Of a stretch of DNA of 64,000 nucleotides, positions 35,851-47,100 are shown in pieces. Source of the stretch: Rotaria socialis. Lineage: Eukaryota > Rotifera > Eurotatoria > Philodinida > Philodinidae. Under the pieces are notes generated by a model. That model was not told the DNA's origin. It did not search any database and saw only the letters and a program-made list of their open reading frames with translations. The translations under genes were made by a program, and so were the position numbers. The DNA is taken from NCBI GenBank assembly GCA_905331475.1, contig CAJNYU010000015.1, positions 62,001 to 126,000 of the forward strand, written 5' to 3'. The number at the start of each line of letters is the position of its first letter. The stretch's first letter is position 1.

Positions 35851-37842
35851 GACGATGCTGATGGGTACAATAAAAAGCACGGTTTCGATTATTGTATGCT
35901 GCACTATTATAACAATGAATACTATGCTCTAAAAAAATGGTACTCTACTGAACCTTAAGAGTTCAGCATTTGTATACCGAACGATTTTAGGTTCAGCAGA
36001 ATGAAAATCGTTCTGTTTCTTTCAAGTAAAACTATTTTAAGTTCAGTAGATTTGGAAGGATTTCGAAAACTTCCAACAAAACCTTATGCGAGTTTCGTAA
36101 AAGCATACATGGTTTTTTAGAACACACACCGAACCTTGAGTGTTTTTGTATTATGCCTACGAAATCATTCATGGTTTAATGGGGCAAAGAAAGTTTTGTA
36201 TTGTTTATACAAAACTATGAATAGTTTCGTAGAGCATTTGAAGGATTTGTCCTCCGTATATAAAACGCAAGGTGGTTCCGTAAAGTAGTTAAGGTTTCGT
36301 ACGCTTCTTACCAAACCTATTCATTGGCTCATAGGCTCTCTATAAGTGTTGCATATTTTATACGGAACCGTTGATGGTTTTGTATGTATCTTACAAAACT
36401 TCTGATAGATACTAGCATACTTAAAAGGTTTTTCACGTTCTCTACGAAACCACTAATGGTTCCGTACACCAGCAAAGTGTTTAGCACATTTTATGCAAAA
36501 TGGGTAATACATCGCCAAAGAATCGATTGTTTCCTCAATTCACTAGTAGAACTTTGCATAACTCTATTTAGTTTTAATATTATCCGCTGAGATTGCACAA
36601 TAGAATATTTAGTTCTATTTCTTCTCAAAATTACTTTGCTTTTGTATTGATTATCAGTGACCACTCAGAACTGACTTCAGCTTTTTTTATAATTAAAAAT
36701 ACTTCATACATGTGAGTCCTAATCAGTGCATCGTCGGTTATCAGCGCAAATTATGTAGAGATAAAAACATTACACAACAAGCAAGATATTTATACCTCTC
36801 ACAAATGAACTAAAGAAAAGAAACGAATTAGGGGAAAATTAAAATTTCGTCAGCAAAGACTAGCTTCTGCTATCATATAAAAAGAAAATGTGAATAACGT
36901 CAATCTTCATCCACATCTATAAGAAAAACAACAAAAAACTCGGCAAGACTTCTTGTAAAACGAGCTCGAATAGACTCAAGCCTGTTTCATGAACTACATT
37001 TGTTTTCAATATCTCCCCGTCTACATGCATTACTGTATTCTCTATCTATGTCTTTTAGTATTAATATTATACTTTTGTCTAAACATTTACATTCGCGTTA
37101 AAACCTGAGGAGAAATTCATCTTTTCTAATAATGACTCTTAAGGTAATTCTTATTAAGAAAATATTTTTCCATATGTCTTACATTTATGCATGCATCGAG
37201 ATATATCATTCAAGGTAGGATTCATTCAATTTAAAAAAGAAATAAAGTTTTACATTTATTTTATTTTAGATTCCTATATTCATGAAAATCTGTGATTGAA
37301 AGTAACTTTTCAGCTTATTAAATAGAACCAATTTACTCCTTTCTTGTCATTCAGATTCAATACATCCAAAGAGTAATAGAATTTAAAGTTCGTTTAAAAA
37401 ATACAAAGTTTTTTCTATTTATCTCAATTTCACTTTAGGTGTACATTTGGAAATGCAATTGAAAAAATTTCTCATTCTATTACACGACAACAACTTATTT
37501 AAATGTCGTTGATTCACCAATATATAAAGACACAAAAATTAAAACAAGTATTATTTTCTATTAACAAAAAAAAACATTTACTTATTTGTTCCACTTTAGG
37601 CTCAGCAATTATTTCAGATATATGATTTTAAGTGAATTTAACTTAACTCAATGAAAATAATTTCTTTCCTCGTTTTGTTCAACATTCATAGATTTCTTGA
37701 GAAACACCATTTAGAATACGTTTTAATTAATTCAATAAAAATGAAATTATTTATTTTGGACTTCAGCATTTATTCAGATCACAATTTCAAGTAATTTCAC
37801 TATATTAAATAAAAATACATTATTTGATTTATTTTCTTTTAG

Positions 37843-38150
37843 ATTTATACATTCTTCGTTCTTGCGGTGCACAATTTAAAGTAAGTTTCACTTTCCTAGA
37901 TGAGAATACATAATTTACCGTATATCCTTTTAGTTTTATACATTCGTGGCAACCCCAAGATACGATTTAAAGTAAGTTTGATTTTATTAAATGCAAATAC
38001 ATTATTAAATTTATTTTCTCTTAGATTGATACATTCATGGTAACAACGTTATAGGATTTAAAGTAAGTTTCACTTTGTTAAATGATAACGTATTTTTTTA
38101 TTTTTTTGTTTAGATTTATGCATTGATCGTAACCATGGATGCGACACCAT
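37843..38150 (+). repeat. tandem array of exon/intron-like 91-bp units
   Basis: Three clear units have a 38-base block starting ATTTATACATTC and ending ATTTAAA (37843-37880, 37934-37971, 38025-38062). Each block is followed by GTAAGTTT and a 51-53-base AT-rich block ending TTTTAG or GTTTAG (37881-37933, 37972-38024, 38063-38113). A fourth 38-base block starts at 38114 and is cut by the foldback element. More degenerate units extend left to about 37265 (TTTAGATTCC.., TTCAGATTCAA..). Every unit boundary is thus a canonical acceptor/donor pair. The 38-base blocks do not keep one reading frame. Confidence 0.75.
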
Positions 38151-38152
38151 TA

Positions 38153-38518
38153 CCCGAGCAGACAAAAATTTTCAAAAACACGTTTAAACGCACGATCGGG
38201 AACCGCGACTATCATCCATTCACATTCATGAAAAAAACGCAAGAAGTGTCATTTTTTGGACAAAAAGAGCACTTTTGAAGTATGAAAACGGTGAAAAGGT
38301 GGAAAATTGAGCGTTTAAATGATTAATTTTTCAATTCTAAAATCAACGAACGTTTAAACGCCCGATTTTCCGCCTTTTCACCGTTTTCATACTTCAAAAG
38401 TGCTCTTTTTGTCCAAAAAATGACACTTCTTGCGTTTTTTTCATGAATGTGAATGGATGATAGTTGCGATTCCCGATCGTGCGTTTAAACGTGTTTTTGA
38501 AAATTTTGTCTGGTCGGG
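38153..38518. mobile_element. foldback MITE, 366 bp, TA-flanked
   Basis: The first and last 150-160 bases are near-perfect inverted copies (ends CCCGAGCAGACAAAA and, mirrored, CCCGACCAGACAAAA), leaving a loop of only about 40-60 bases. Both sides carry TA (38151-38152, 38519-38520), fitting a TA target duplication. No coding capacity. It is inserted into the fourth block of the tandem array, so it is younger than the array. Confidence 0.88.
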
Positions 38519-38686
38519 TACAGAAACTTAAATGTGTTTACTCATAAATGGTTTTCTACTAAATCTACTTTTTTACGAAACCAAAAAAGGTTCTTAGATT
38601 GTATCCAGGTGAAGAACCTTTTTAGGTTTGGTAAAGAGCCTTTTTAAGTTCCGTGAAACACCATTTTTTTTAGAGTGTACGCCACT

Positions 38687-38923
38687 CTACCACCAGATCT
38701 TTGATAATTTATTCGGCCATAAACTATACCCTCCATCTTGATCATACAATTGACTGATCAATTGTGTAGCAATATCGTAGGCTATGGCATACGGACACTG
38801 ATCATCTAGAAATTTCTTATCGCATATGGAACGAAGAGCTTTGACAACATTCTCCACTGAAGGATCGAAGGCGGTAATAAAAAGAATATTTAGCGTAAAA
38901 ATACAAATGACTTTATTCGACAT
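38687..38923 (-). CDS. possible small secreted protein (78 aa)
   Basis: It starts MSNKVICIFTLNILFITAF, a likely signal peptide, followed by a helical, cysteine-containing segment (VVKALRSICDKKFLDDQCPY). It ends LSKIWW before a TAG 11 bases from the repetitive structure. A GTAGAG right at the end could be a splice donor, in which case the 2.7-kb structure would lie in an intron of a longer gene. No family recognised. Confidence 0.4.
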   Translation of the reverse strand: MSNKVICIFTLNILFITAFDPSVENVVKALRSICDKKFLDDQCPYAIAYDIATQLISQLYDQDGGYSLWPNKLSKIWW

Positions 38924-39275
38924 CTTAAATGAACACTTTCTTAGGTTAACACTACGTCCGAAAACTCATCCGTCTCATATGAAAATGCAAACATGAAAAA
39001 AGAACCTCACCCTAGCTAATACATCGAGGAAACACAACAAAAATTTAAGCACGAATATGACAAAAAACAACGACATGTGATACCTTCAAGATATCTTATT
39101 CAACGAAAGATTACATAGGTGAGAGAAAAATATGAGGATGAGTATTGAAACAATGAAGAGCGATGTAATAAAGTCAGATGAACGTGCAGATCAAATCACA
39201 GTAGACACAATTTGACCATAAGCGGTTGAATATAAATCTAACATCGAATGCAAATGAGATCGGACAAAGAAGAAA

Positions 39276-39830
39276 CTACGGCGAATGATGTTCTCGTCGC
39301 ATAATGAATGTATGCAACTTCCATTCTCCTACATTAAAATAGTAATCGCCAACTTGACTAAAACCATAGTGCATATAAAATTTTTGTGCCTTCAAATTGC
39401 CCGACCATACACCAAGCCAAATAGGGCGCCCCTTAAATCGTTCTTCCAACCACAATAAAGCCGTATTCATCAGTTGTTGACCAAGTCCATGAGATCGTCG
39501 ATCACGTCGAACATATAAGAACTGGAGGTCACCATCTTCTCCCGAGCATACATCAGAATGAGACAATTTACATGGACCAGCAATGGCAAAAGCGACGAGT
39601 TCATCACTGATCTTTTCTTCTACCACCCATGTTGCTTGAAGTGGATCGACAATTTTGCTGGCAAACCATTCTGGACTCTTCGATGAACGAAAATAGGATT
39701 CGATGTCATGCTTACGATAGGGAATGGAAAAATCTTCGACGTACGTTTCAAGAATAGTCTGTTGGCTAAGTTGAGAGAGTGCAACATTATCGGTTTCAAG
39801 AGCGCGACGAAGAAGGAATCGTTCAGTCAT
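39276..39830 (-). CDS. GNAT-family N-acetyltransferase, bacterial-type
   Basis: Single exon of 184 residues. It starts MTERFLLRRALETDNVAL, a typical GNAT opening strand and helix. Motif A, which binds acetyl-CoA pyrophosphate, is VRRDRRSHGLGQQLM (R-x2-G-x-G/A pattern). Motif B is LGVWSGNLKAQKFYMHYGF, with the asparagine and tyrosine of the family. The tail VGDYYFNVGEWKLHTFIMRR matches bacterial and fungal stand-alone GNATs, so horizontal origin is plausible (inference). It is intronless and lies beside the CrfC-like dynamin. Substrate unknown; small amines, antibiotics or peptide N-termini are all possible in this family. Confidence 0.85.
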   Translation of the reverse strand: MTERFLLRRALETDNVALSQLSQQTILETYVEDFSIPYRKHDIESYFRSSKSPEWFASKIVDPLQATWVVEEKISDELVAFAIAGPCKLSHSDVCSGEDGDLQFLYVRRDRRSHGLGQQLMNTALLWLEERFKGRPIWLGVWSGNLKAQKFYMHYGFSQVGDYYFNVGEWKLHTFIMRREHHSP

Positions 39831-41588
39831 GTTCTAGAATAAAGTAAACGTTATATCGATTTGTCGATACAGTCAGTATCATGCCAAAGTGCGGTCGTTC
39901 GCTGATTATCTCTGGCATGTTTGTACATACTGGGTACACATAGGAAAAAATGAATTCAACTTCTGTCTCTTGTGAATACATGACTGTTAGACTACTGGCA
40001 GTATAGTTCACAACATTGTAGCAAATAGAACTATTCTATAATGATAGCACTAATCCATGTTGGCGGTCAAAACTTTATACCATCATATTTTGCTGAGTAT
40101 TCAAAACAAGCTTTATTTTGTTCTATCGTATTTCCAAATTAGTATAAAAGAATACTTTTTATTTTTTCAGTTTTCAGTCTCATTCTGATTACACTTTTGA
40201 TTCTCGTGCCTGCTTGCATAGAACTACCAAATAGCATGGTAATATCTGCTTATCCATCAAATGAATGACAGAAAATCGAAAGTAAAAGGTGTCGATAAAA
40301 ATATCAAATTTCAACGATACACAATGTGAAACGTCACCATTCTGCTTGATTCTGAACACTCTTGTGTCACGTATTCTTTCTCTCCACCACGCATCGTTCA
40401 TATCACATCTATATACGACAAGATTTCAACTTTAAAAAAAATTTGAGTATGCTAAGAACGATCTTGAAGTATAACACTTATTTTATAAATTGTTCAACAG
40501 CTCAAAAAGTAAATAATGACGATCTAATTTGTCTTGAATGCGATTTTTCGGTGTTTTATTTGAAAGAAAATGACATGTTGTGTACTAATCAGGATTTCAG
40601 TGTAAAAATGACTATGTACTTGTAAGCTCTCTAGCCATCTGTTATAAAATGATTCCCTAGAACAGAATTGAAACCTACGTCAAGAGAATGGGAGTATCAT
40701 CAATGTCTTACTCACTGGGAAAATCAGGGAATGACTGTTGGAATCGATCTTGTCTGAGTAAACCTACTTGAAAATCATCACACGATTTCTCAAGAGACAT
40801 TGAACTCAGCAACAAAAGAGAAATAAATAGGGAATATTTGATGCGAGTAAAACTGAGAAGTGCTCTAGTGAAACAGAAAAAGAGATCTTTAAAGGACACA
40901 AAACTCATAAAATAAAGCATTGAAAGAGGTGTGAATGAAACATGCCTGTTGTTGTTGTTGTTTGTGTGTCCAAAAAACAAGATAAAAGAACGTGGCTTCT
41001 CTATTCTTCATTCTTATCATCAGCGATTCTCAACTTTTTCACAATAAAAAGTATATTAAAGCTTTCGACGGGACTAAACAACGGTCTTTAAAGACATTTT
41101 TTATGGAAATAAAGAAAGAAACAGAGTACAGGCTCCCATAGAAATGATAATGAAAGAGAATACTATAGAATTGTACAGAGAAATTGACGATGAGTCCTTG
41201 ATGATATAGTAATAACAGAAAGTGTGATCACAAACAATATATTTCGATGTCAAGAAGAGTGATAATTTTCTCTTTTACAAACACCCACACCCTCCACATG
41301 AGACGTATTATATATACACACACTATGATTCAGATGTAGAAACACGAGGTTTTGAAGTCAGTATTACTCACATCACAAGTAGGATTTTTATCAAAATATG
41401 ACAGTTAAAACCTTGCACAATATAACAATAACTCTTACGGGCCTGCCCTCACATATACCATTCTCATTTCTTTTCTACTCTTCTGTTTCAGACAGATTAT
41501 AACTTTACATCTGTGAATAAAAGAATCTGGTTAGCATTTTGGCTATTTGTATCTCGTTGCTGTAGCATCTTGGTATACCAACTTAAAC
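39831..41588. other. 1.7-kb non-coding stretch
   Basis: Small frames at 40189-40401, 40362-40625 and 40708-40980 show no domain. A CACCCACACCCTCCAC word cluster at 41281-41298 is another telomere-like patch. Confidence 0.5.
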
Positions 41589-43883
41589 ATGAATACTGCT
41601 GTTAGAACAGCTGTTGATACTTTTTCAGGTATAATACTTTCGCCTTCTGTTGCTGAAAATCTCCATAATCAAACGTTACATGCTCTTCGTTTGGTCGAAA
41701 ATAATCTAAGTGGTACATTTGAACAATTGAATGTTAAATCATTACATTCATCGTCTACATTAAATGAATTAACACAATATCCAAATTTGTTTCGAGATGA
41801 AATCAAATCTGTTGAAAAGTTGGAACTACGTATGGCTATTATTGGTACTATGAAAGCTGGTAAATCAACAATATTGAATGGAATTATGGGTTATGATTTG
41901 TTACCATCAAGAAATACAGCTATGACAACATTGCCGACAGAAATATTATTTAGTCAACATACTGAACAACCAGAATTAATATTAAAGTCAGAGCTGATAA
42001 GTACGATTGATGAGATCAGTAGAAAATTACAATTAAAAAGTTCTGATTGTAATTTAAGCACTCGGTTGCGAAACGAACAAGATTTAATGATAGTGATGCA
42101 GCATATATCAGCAAACAAACATATAACTTTAGAATTGGTAACGTGTGGGCAATCAAAAATTGTTGATAGTCTAAAATATATTAATGACGTAGTACGTATA
42201 TCAATTATGCTAAATATAGAAAGTTCAATTAATTCTACATGAATTCCTCGTCTAAAAGTACCACTGCGTCACTCAACTTCGATCCCACAAGGCGAATTCA
42301 TAATTGTTGATACACCAGGACCGAATGATAGTAATTTAACTGCTCACTTGAGGCAAATTGTTATTTCAGAACTACAAAAAGCTGCATTAATATTAGTTGC
42401 ACTTGAATTCATTGGTTCAGACTCCACTGCCGAAGTGGAACTAATGAAAGATATCAAAACGATACAAGAATATAGAGAAACGGATGTCCCATCGTGTCTA
42501 TACGCATTAGTTAATAAAATCGATCAGTATATAGAAGGTAAACATAATCCAGTTAAAGAAACGGAGGCCGCAGTAGCAATGAAATATAACATACCATTAG
42601 CTAATGTTCATGGAGTATCTGCAATGAACGCTTTAATATCATATACGTTTCGTCAAGAATATGAAGAGATTAGAAAGAAATCGGATGTTACACACGAAAG
42701 GTTGATGAGAGAAACGAATTCTTACAGAATGTTTATGCAGCAAGCTTTAGGTCAAACATGGGAACAAGCTGCAAAATATATAAATGCCAATCTTCTTCCT
42801 AATATTGCTGAAGAATTGTGGAAAAAATCGAATTATGATTCTTTTTTACATAATACATTAGGTATAGTGAGTCAACATATTATACCGATATGTTTAACAA
42901 CAGCATTACAGAAATGCATTTATTACATAGGGAAGTCTTATGAAAAGATAAATATCAGAAAATCTTGTTTGGACATTGGTGAAAAACCATTACTCGAAAC
43001 TTTATCTCGCTTCGAATATGTCCATCAAGAACTCCATTCGATTCAAAAGAAGGCAGAAGAAAATACCCATCAATGGCGCTGCGATATTATTAAATTTGTA
43101 GATGAATCGTTTGATGAAGCCGCAAGTAGAAGTAAGCACGTTGTGACGGAGATTCTCGATGATGAATCCACAGAACATAGCAGTTCTCATTGGAAAAAAT
43201 TACTTATTGGTAAAGATATCTTGTATTTTAATACAAAAGACGATGCAGATTTATTTTTCGAAACGTTTTTCTACAGCATCAAAGACGTCAGCGAAAGTTT
43301 AATGCATGCATTAAACTGGAGCATATATGAAAAAGTAAATAGAATGTGTTTCGCTTTTCAAAACCACCTGCAATTGGCAACCAACGATATTTGTGACAGC
43401 ATTGGCATGCATCTAAAATTATTGCTTGGTTTCGAAGTAATACACTTCGAAAGTGTTTCAAAACTGTTGAATATTACCAACTTTTCAAGCGCTCTTACAG
43501 AAACACAAGTAGTGGTATCCCGGAGGCTATGGTATTTTTTATGGTTGATTAAAGGCAAATGCCAAGTAAAAATGAATCAACTATCAAAGAAGCAATTAGA
43601 ACATACTGCGGTAGACACGTTGAAAGAAAATTTTAAAAAATTAAAACAGTATGCAATCGATGAAACAGAAAATAGATTACAGAAAGTGTTCCGCTCGCAT
43701 TTCGATTCAATCGAAAAGTATTTGTTAGAACAATCCAATAATATACAAATGGCCCTCGACGATAAAAAACTGGAAAAAAAAGCGATGGAAAATCAATTTA
43801 ATGATCTTTTGAATACATTAAGTATAAACAAAGATTATATTGAAAATACCTTAAAAGAAATCAATAAATATTTCAAAAACTGA
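41589..43883 (+). CDS. CrfC/YjdA-like dynamin GTPase with one in-frame TGA
   Basis: A single frame of about 764 codons encodes a bacterial-type dynamin-like GTPase. G1 is GTMKAGKSTILNGIMG, switch 1 region LLPSRNTAMTTLPTEI, G3 DTPGPND and G4 VNKID. This set, especially GTMKAGKST and the MTTLPT segment, closely recalls E. coli CrfC (YjdA), which is 742 residues and links clamp-bound nascent DNA to nucleoid positioning; the match is from memory. The C-terminal 400 residues are long helices, as expected for the stalk. One TGA at 42240-42242 lies between ISIMLNIESSINST and IPRLKVPLRH, where homology continues, so this is a nonsense change, an allele, or an error. I saw no in-frame intron that removes it. 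An upstream ATG at 41547 is an alternative start. Intronless, probably horizontally acquired. Confidence 0.85.
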
Positions 43884-43995
43884 GTGCTGTTACCTGAAGT
43901 TGCACGATGTTTCATGTTGGAATTTTCATAGCTGCGTAATATGAATATAGTTTTACAACATTGAACACAAAATACTCTTTTAAATGCAAATATAT

Positions 43996-44036
43996 TGGGT
44001 GTAGGTGTGAGTGGGATGGGGGGGGGGGGGGGGGGG
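43996..44036. repeat. telomere-like G-rich patch and poly-G run
   Basis: GGGTGTAGGTGTGAGTGGG runs into 19 G at 44018-44036, just before a 100-N gap. It resembles the left arm of the hairpins at 47-56 kb; the other arm would be in the gap. Confidence 0.6.
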
Positions 44037-44051
44037 TTTTATAAAAAGTGT

Positions 44052-44151
44052 NNNNNNNNNNNNNNNNNNNNNNNNNNNNNNNNNNNNNNNNNNNNNNNNN
44101 NNNNNNNNNNNNNNNNNNNNNNNNNNNNNNNNNNNNNNNNNNNNNNNNNNN
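44052..44151. other. assembly gap (100 N)
   Basis: Exactly 100 N, the usual placeholder for a gap of unknown size, right after a poly-G run. Confidence 0.99.
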
Positions 44152-45580
44152 AAGCATTTAGATACAAGAAACGATATATAGACCATTTAGATCTTTGAAA
44201 AAATGAATGGTCACTTTCGTAATTTTTTCAAAACACGATGAAAATCATAGATCCTACGTATATGAGTCTCGCTGTTCTCCTTAGCAACTGCAAACTGTTT
44301 AAAATATTGAGGTAAACTCACTAATCAAAATGGATTTTTAGTGAATTCTAGAATCCACCAGGAGTCGCCTTTTTACCCTTGCATATATGTGTAATCCACT
44401 AAGGATAACTTATAGTAATGATATGATAAAAATGAAAATGTTTTCTATACAAATATTGGACACTACATATGTCTGAAAACAGCATTCGTTATATTTTCAT
44501 GTACTCTTTCAAATGAGACTATTTTAATTTATTTTAGAACTCGGATTCAACCAACTTGTCTTATCTTCGAGAACGCCCTATCGAAAATGGTATAGAGTAC
44601 CAAGAAAATATTATAAAAAGATAACTCTTAAAGTCAATGAAATTAAGAGAAGACGATCTTTTGCATTGACTACGATAGATAGTTTGATAAAACGTCTTTT
44701 TTTTTTCAATAAACATAAACTTTATTACTACTTATCTGTTCAGTGAGAAATGCGAAAGAGATATTATTACACACTTTGTATTACTACGTTCGTTACAATG
44801 AAAAGTAACAAGTTTTGGGTCTACTGATTATCTATGCATGAATTTACCTCGTATTGCTAGAACATCAGCGAATAGAATATGTAATAGTGAACTGTACTTG
44901 ATAATGGCATGCAGAAAACGACGATTAATACGACCAAAATATAGCCTTGATACGAGTCGGTGATCTAATTAATGTTATTTTTTATGACTCTAAACATATT
45001 TTTCTTGCTTCCTTCCTTCCTTAGTACCATGCTAGCTAAATGGTATTGACATATCAACATATTTTTTTTTTCGTTAGAGTATAGACATAGGAGAGAGGAA
45101 AAAGAAAAACGGGAAAGAGTTAATCAAGAGAAACGAATAATTTACAAACACGAATAAAGCTGAAAGAAAAGAACAGATGCTTCTAAAATAAGATACTTTG
45201 TCGTTCGTTCGCTTGGAAAAAATAGTTAGTTGCGCTAGTATTCTATTATTCAAAAAAAAATAATTATTTGCTTCATGATGTACTCGTAAGGTAATAGAAA
45301 TATTAATTTATCTTTATTAACCTTTAATAAATATAAATAAAATACTTATATTTCAAAAATTTAATCCAGATAAGACTAGTCAATGTAATATAAACTACGA
45401 TGATAACTCTTTTATTTCATTGAATAACTCATGGCGTCGAAATGTATATGTTACAGTTGACATGAAAATTTAGTTGAGATTGGAATAATAGAGTTTTTCT
45501 ATGAGTTATATTTAGCAAACTATTTTCTAATTGATCATAATTTCGTAGCTTCTCAAAAGAGATACTTTTTAAAAAATACC
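44152..45580. other. 1.4-kb non-coding stretch
   Basis: No gene or element ends seen; AT-rich with mononucleotide runs. Confidence 0.5.
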
Positions 45581-46353
45581 CATAGCTACTTATTGGTTTC
45601 CTATAACTACTTAATGATTTCTTATAGCTATTTAATGAATTCATAGCTACTTGATTATTGTATAGCTGCTTCCAACTTTACTATAATTATTAAAAGATCA
45701 CGCGTTTATTGAAAGTCCATGTACCTCTTCAAAGATTATACATCAATTTAAAGAAAAGCATCTCAGCCATATTACAAAGAAGAGACAAACCTTATTAATA
45801 TGATTTCATATCTTTTTCCAAAAAATCCTATTACGGATCCCTTCCTCTTTTATATCATAAATACCTCCAATATCATAAGTATTTGAATATTCTAATGAAT
45901 CAAATACAGATTCACATTATGAATACAAATTGTTTTACTTGAATTTATCTGAGAAACAGTATGATGAATCTTAATAATAATAAAAACAACATCAACTCAT
46001 GAACATTTGAAAGTAATCCGAAATATGATAGAAATTCAAATTTCAAGTATTTCGATTATTTCATCGTCAACTAAACATGAACACTTACATATTTCACTTT
46101 CTCGCTAGTGCATCCTTTTTCAGTCTCCGTGCTCCTTTATATCATTAATAATGTTGGTATCATAAATATTTGATTATTCTCATGAATTCTATATACATTC
46201 ACGTTGTGAATACAAAATGTTTTGTTTGAATTTTGCCTTAAAAACAATATAATGATATTCATTCAGTAGCTATACGTTTCATTAAGTAGCTATAATATTC
46301 ATTCAATAGCTATGCGATTCATTAAGTAGCTATAGAATTCATTCAGTAGCTAT
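45581..46353. repeat. inverted pair of 20-bp tandem arrays around a repeat-containing core
   Basis: On the right (46258-46353) ATTCATTAAGTAGCTATANN repeats five times with a period of 20. On the left (45581-45670) the reverse complement repeats five times with the same period. About 590 bases lie between. Inside, two direct repeats of about 130 bases (about 45836-45970 and 46125-46255, from CTCTTTTATATCAT to TGAATTT) resemble each other at roughly 75%. The whole could fold into a stem with array arms; a foldback-type element is my best guess. Confidence 0.65.
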
Positions 46354-46584
46354 AAGAAAGCACAAATTTCTTTCATTATCGTCATTTTGGAACGACATTT
46401 GTGACTGAATGGAACTTCAGATTGAAGTTTCGAAAACAGATGTTCAAGGTTCCATCTTGATACTTCCATCTCCCGTTTCAATGACTTTTCTATGATTTTC
46501 GGTTCTCGAGATCATTGCACAACAAAACGACGAGATGTGATGCGTACGTCGAAAAAGTAAAAGAAAAGAAAAACTCGCGACGAA

Positions 46585-47100
46585 CTACAGAAATGCGATG
46601 CGAAGCATAGCATTAAAAACTCGAACATACTTATATCGATATGGATAATTAAGTGCCATTAAGCATTGATGTAGCCAATCTGATGGGTTACAAAAGTTCT
46701 TGTATAGGCATGCAGGAAAATGAATGTATCGACTATGTCTATCATTTATAAGTATAATGCATTTACATCTAATGTCACTAATAATATCCATAGGGATAAT
46801 AGCGAATGGTGTCTTGTCATAAAATTGCCGAAGAATATTCTGTGAGTTTTCTTGCAAATCTATCATCAACGTGATTAAATACTTGTTGTACACTATAAAT
46901 AGAAGATCATGATAATTATTCGCGTTAATCGTATTTAACACAAGATTGTCCAAGCTTTTTAATAAGACAACATCTGATATTCTCAGCCGTGTCTGAGTAG
47001 AGAGATACAATACAACATCGGTAATGGTGGACGAGAAAGAAAAATGAATAATATATTTGAACAGAAGATATGTCAAGAGGCTTACTAGTACACAAAACAT
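46585..47100 (-). CDS. hypothetical single-pass protein (171 aa)
   Basis: The frame opens with a hydrophobic segment MFCVLVSLLTYLLFKYIIHF, either signal anchor or signal peptide. The remaining 150 residues look globular (for example LLFIVYNKYLITLMIDLQ, DIRCKCIILINDRHSRYIHF) with several cysteines. No family recognised. The length is more than expected by chance in AT-rich DNA and residue composition is balanced, so a real gene or recent pseudogene is likely. It lies between the 20-bp array structure and a telomere-like hairpin. Confidence 0.45.
   Translation of the reverse strand: MFCVLVSLLTYLLFKYIIHFSFSSTITDVVLYLSTQTRLRISDVVLLKSLDNLVLNTINANNYHDLLFIVYNKYLITLMIDLQENSQNILRQFYDKTPFAIIPMDIISDIRCKCIILINDRHSRYIHFPACLYKNFCNPSDWLHQCLMALNYPYRYKYVRVFNAMLRIAFL

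Larger units (their letters stand above)
33956..35925. other. 2-kb stretch with small frame, promoter-like and simple repeats
   Basis: CCTATATTT words repeat four times at 33970-34055. A TATATAAG box at about 34590 followed by AATAAA at about 34645 looks like a short transcription unit. A minus-strand frame at 34715-34972 is listed separately. A CAGAGAGAGA-type repeat covers about 35740-35850. Confidence 0.5.
35926..38676. mobile_element. 2.7-kb repetitive structure with inverted ends, unclassified
   Basis: The left end CTCTAAAAAAATGGT (from about 35927) is mirrored at 38660-38676 (ACCATTTTTTTTAGAG on the plus strand). Both subterminal regions are built from short palindromic words, such as ACGAAACC..GGTTTCGT and GAACCTT..AGGTTC. 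These repeat about every 60-70 bases at 35950-36500 and again at 38560-38660. The centre holds the tandem array described below and a nested foldback element. No transposase or other open frame is present. No clear target duplication is visible (TAC on both sides is possible). It looks like a non-autonomous DNA element, but class is open. Confidence 0.5.

Noticed and set aside
35650-35904. 84-codon minus-strand frame
   Set aside because: Translation of an AG simple repeat (Leu/Ser run).
42240-42242. In-frame TGA of the dynamin gene considered as selenocysteine or a short intron
   Set aside because: The position is not a conserved cysteine, no stem-loop of the right kind was noticed after the gene, and the candidate GT..AG pairs I tried all shift the frame.
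44018-44036. Poly-G run considered as true telomere sequence
   Set aside because: Pure G lacks the TGTGGG rhythm; it is a homopolymer next to a placeholder gap, though the bases before it are telomere-like.
45581-46353. 20-bp arrays considered as a CRISPR
   Set aside because: No unique spacers between units and a eukaryotic context; simple tandem units with constant 20-base period.
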